Positions 32,148 through 32,194 of a stretch of DNA of 32,194 bases are shown in pieces. Every line of letters starts with the position of its first letter. The stretch's first letter is position 1. The notes under the pieces are model-generated. The model ran no database searches. It saw nothing but the letters and a program-made list of their open reading frames with translations, and had not been told where the DNA came from. This stretch comes from a virus: IMG/VR virus record IMGVR_UViG_3300027793_000208, positions 1-32,194 of that record; one strand, written 5' to 3'. The translations under genes were made by a program, and so were the position numbers.

Positions 32148-32187
32148 ATTATAAGGCATCACAGGGGGCTTTGGAGTGTCCCTGTGA
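32148..32187 (-). promoter_or_regulatory. Promoter with TATAAT -10 and upstream stem-loop
   Basis: Minus strand: TCACAGGG (32180-32187) pairs perfectly with CCCTGTGA (32159-32166), 13-base loop, followed by GCCT and an exact TATAAT (32148-32153). No -35 is obvious at 17 bases. It repeats the hairpin-then-minus-10 layout of the cassettes with different sequence. Confidence 0.65.
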
Positions 32188-32194
32188 CAGTTCT

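Overview
This window looks like part of a T4-type (myovirus) cyanophage genome. Every gene I can support lies on the minus strand. The left end encodes baseplate proteins (gp6, gp25 and a linked structural protein). The right three quarters is a dense run of very short genes of the kind found in the hyperplastic regions of cyanomyoviruses. A T4-like late promoter (TATAAATA) and the gp25-gp6 order fit this assignment. No tRNA, IS element, integrase or CRISPR array was seen.

Layout, by + coordinates; transcription runs right to left. 1-6587: AT-rich virion region with a structural protein (cut by the window edge), gp6, gp25, several short conserved proteins, a GT-A-like glycosyltransferase and a 374-residue protein of unknown role. 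6588-8282: mostly non-coding except for three small genes. It holds many ATAAG repeats and five exact TTTTCCACA boxes, the cyanobacterial form of the DnaA box, and looks like a replication origin or a DnaA-binding decoy. 8283-19525: about 50 small genes (32-149 residues) in short operons with ATGA or TGATG overlaps, including several tiny membrane or exported peptides and an RlpA-like protein behind two tiny membrane proteins. 19605-28501: larger accessory genes, namely a nucleotidyltransferase (ligase-like) protein, an HExxH peptidase, a 2-oxoglutarate/Fe(II) oxygenase, a DEAH helicase, a ParB-like protein, a possible Cys/His hydrolase and a NeuD-like acetyltransferase. 28524-32125: an exported protein, a mini-prohibitin-like membrane protein and a run of overlapping small genes driven from a promoter at the right edge.

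The strongest unifying signal is a dispersed regulatory cassette, present about 14 times, always oriented with the genes. Read on the minus strand it has a GACAG-type hairpin at the 3' end of the upstream gene, a CCACNAAATCCGCC box near -35, a -10 hexamer (mostly TATCTT), the discriminator NGCC, and then ATGTTGAGAGG, which supplies the ribosome-binding site of the next gene. It resembles the promoter-stem-loop (PeSL) cassettes known from T4-type phages but has its own sequence and lacks a TTGACA -35. A second set of promoters (before the ParB-like, helicase, ligase-like and 48-residue genes) has a TTGNCN or TTCACA -35 with 16-17 bp spacing. In two places the -10 lies exactly six bases before the ATG, the geometry of a leaderless mRNA.

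Most small proteins cannot be assigned a function from sequence alone. For those the entries give only what is visible.
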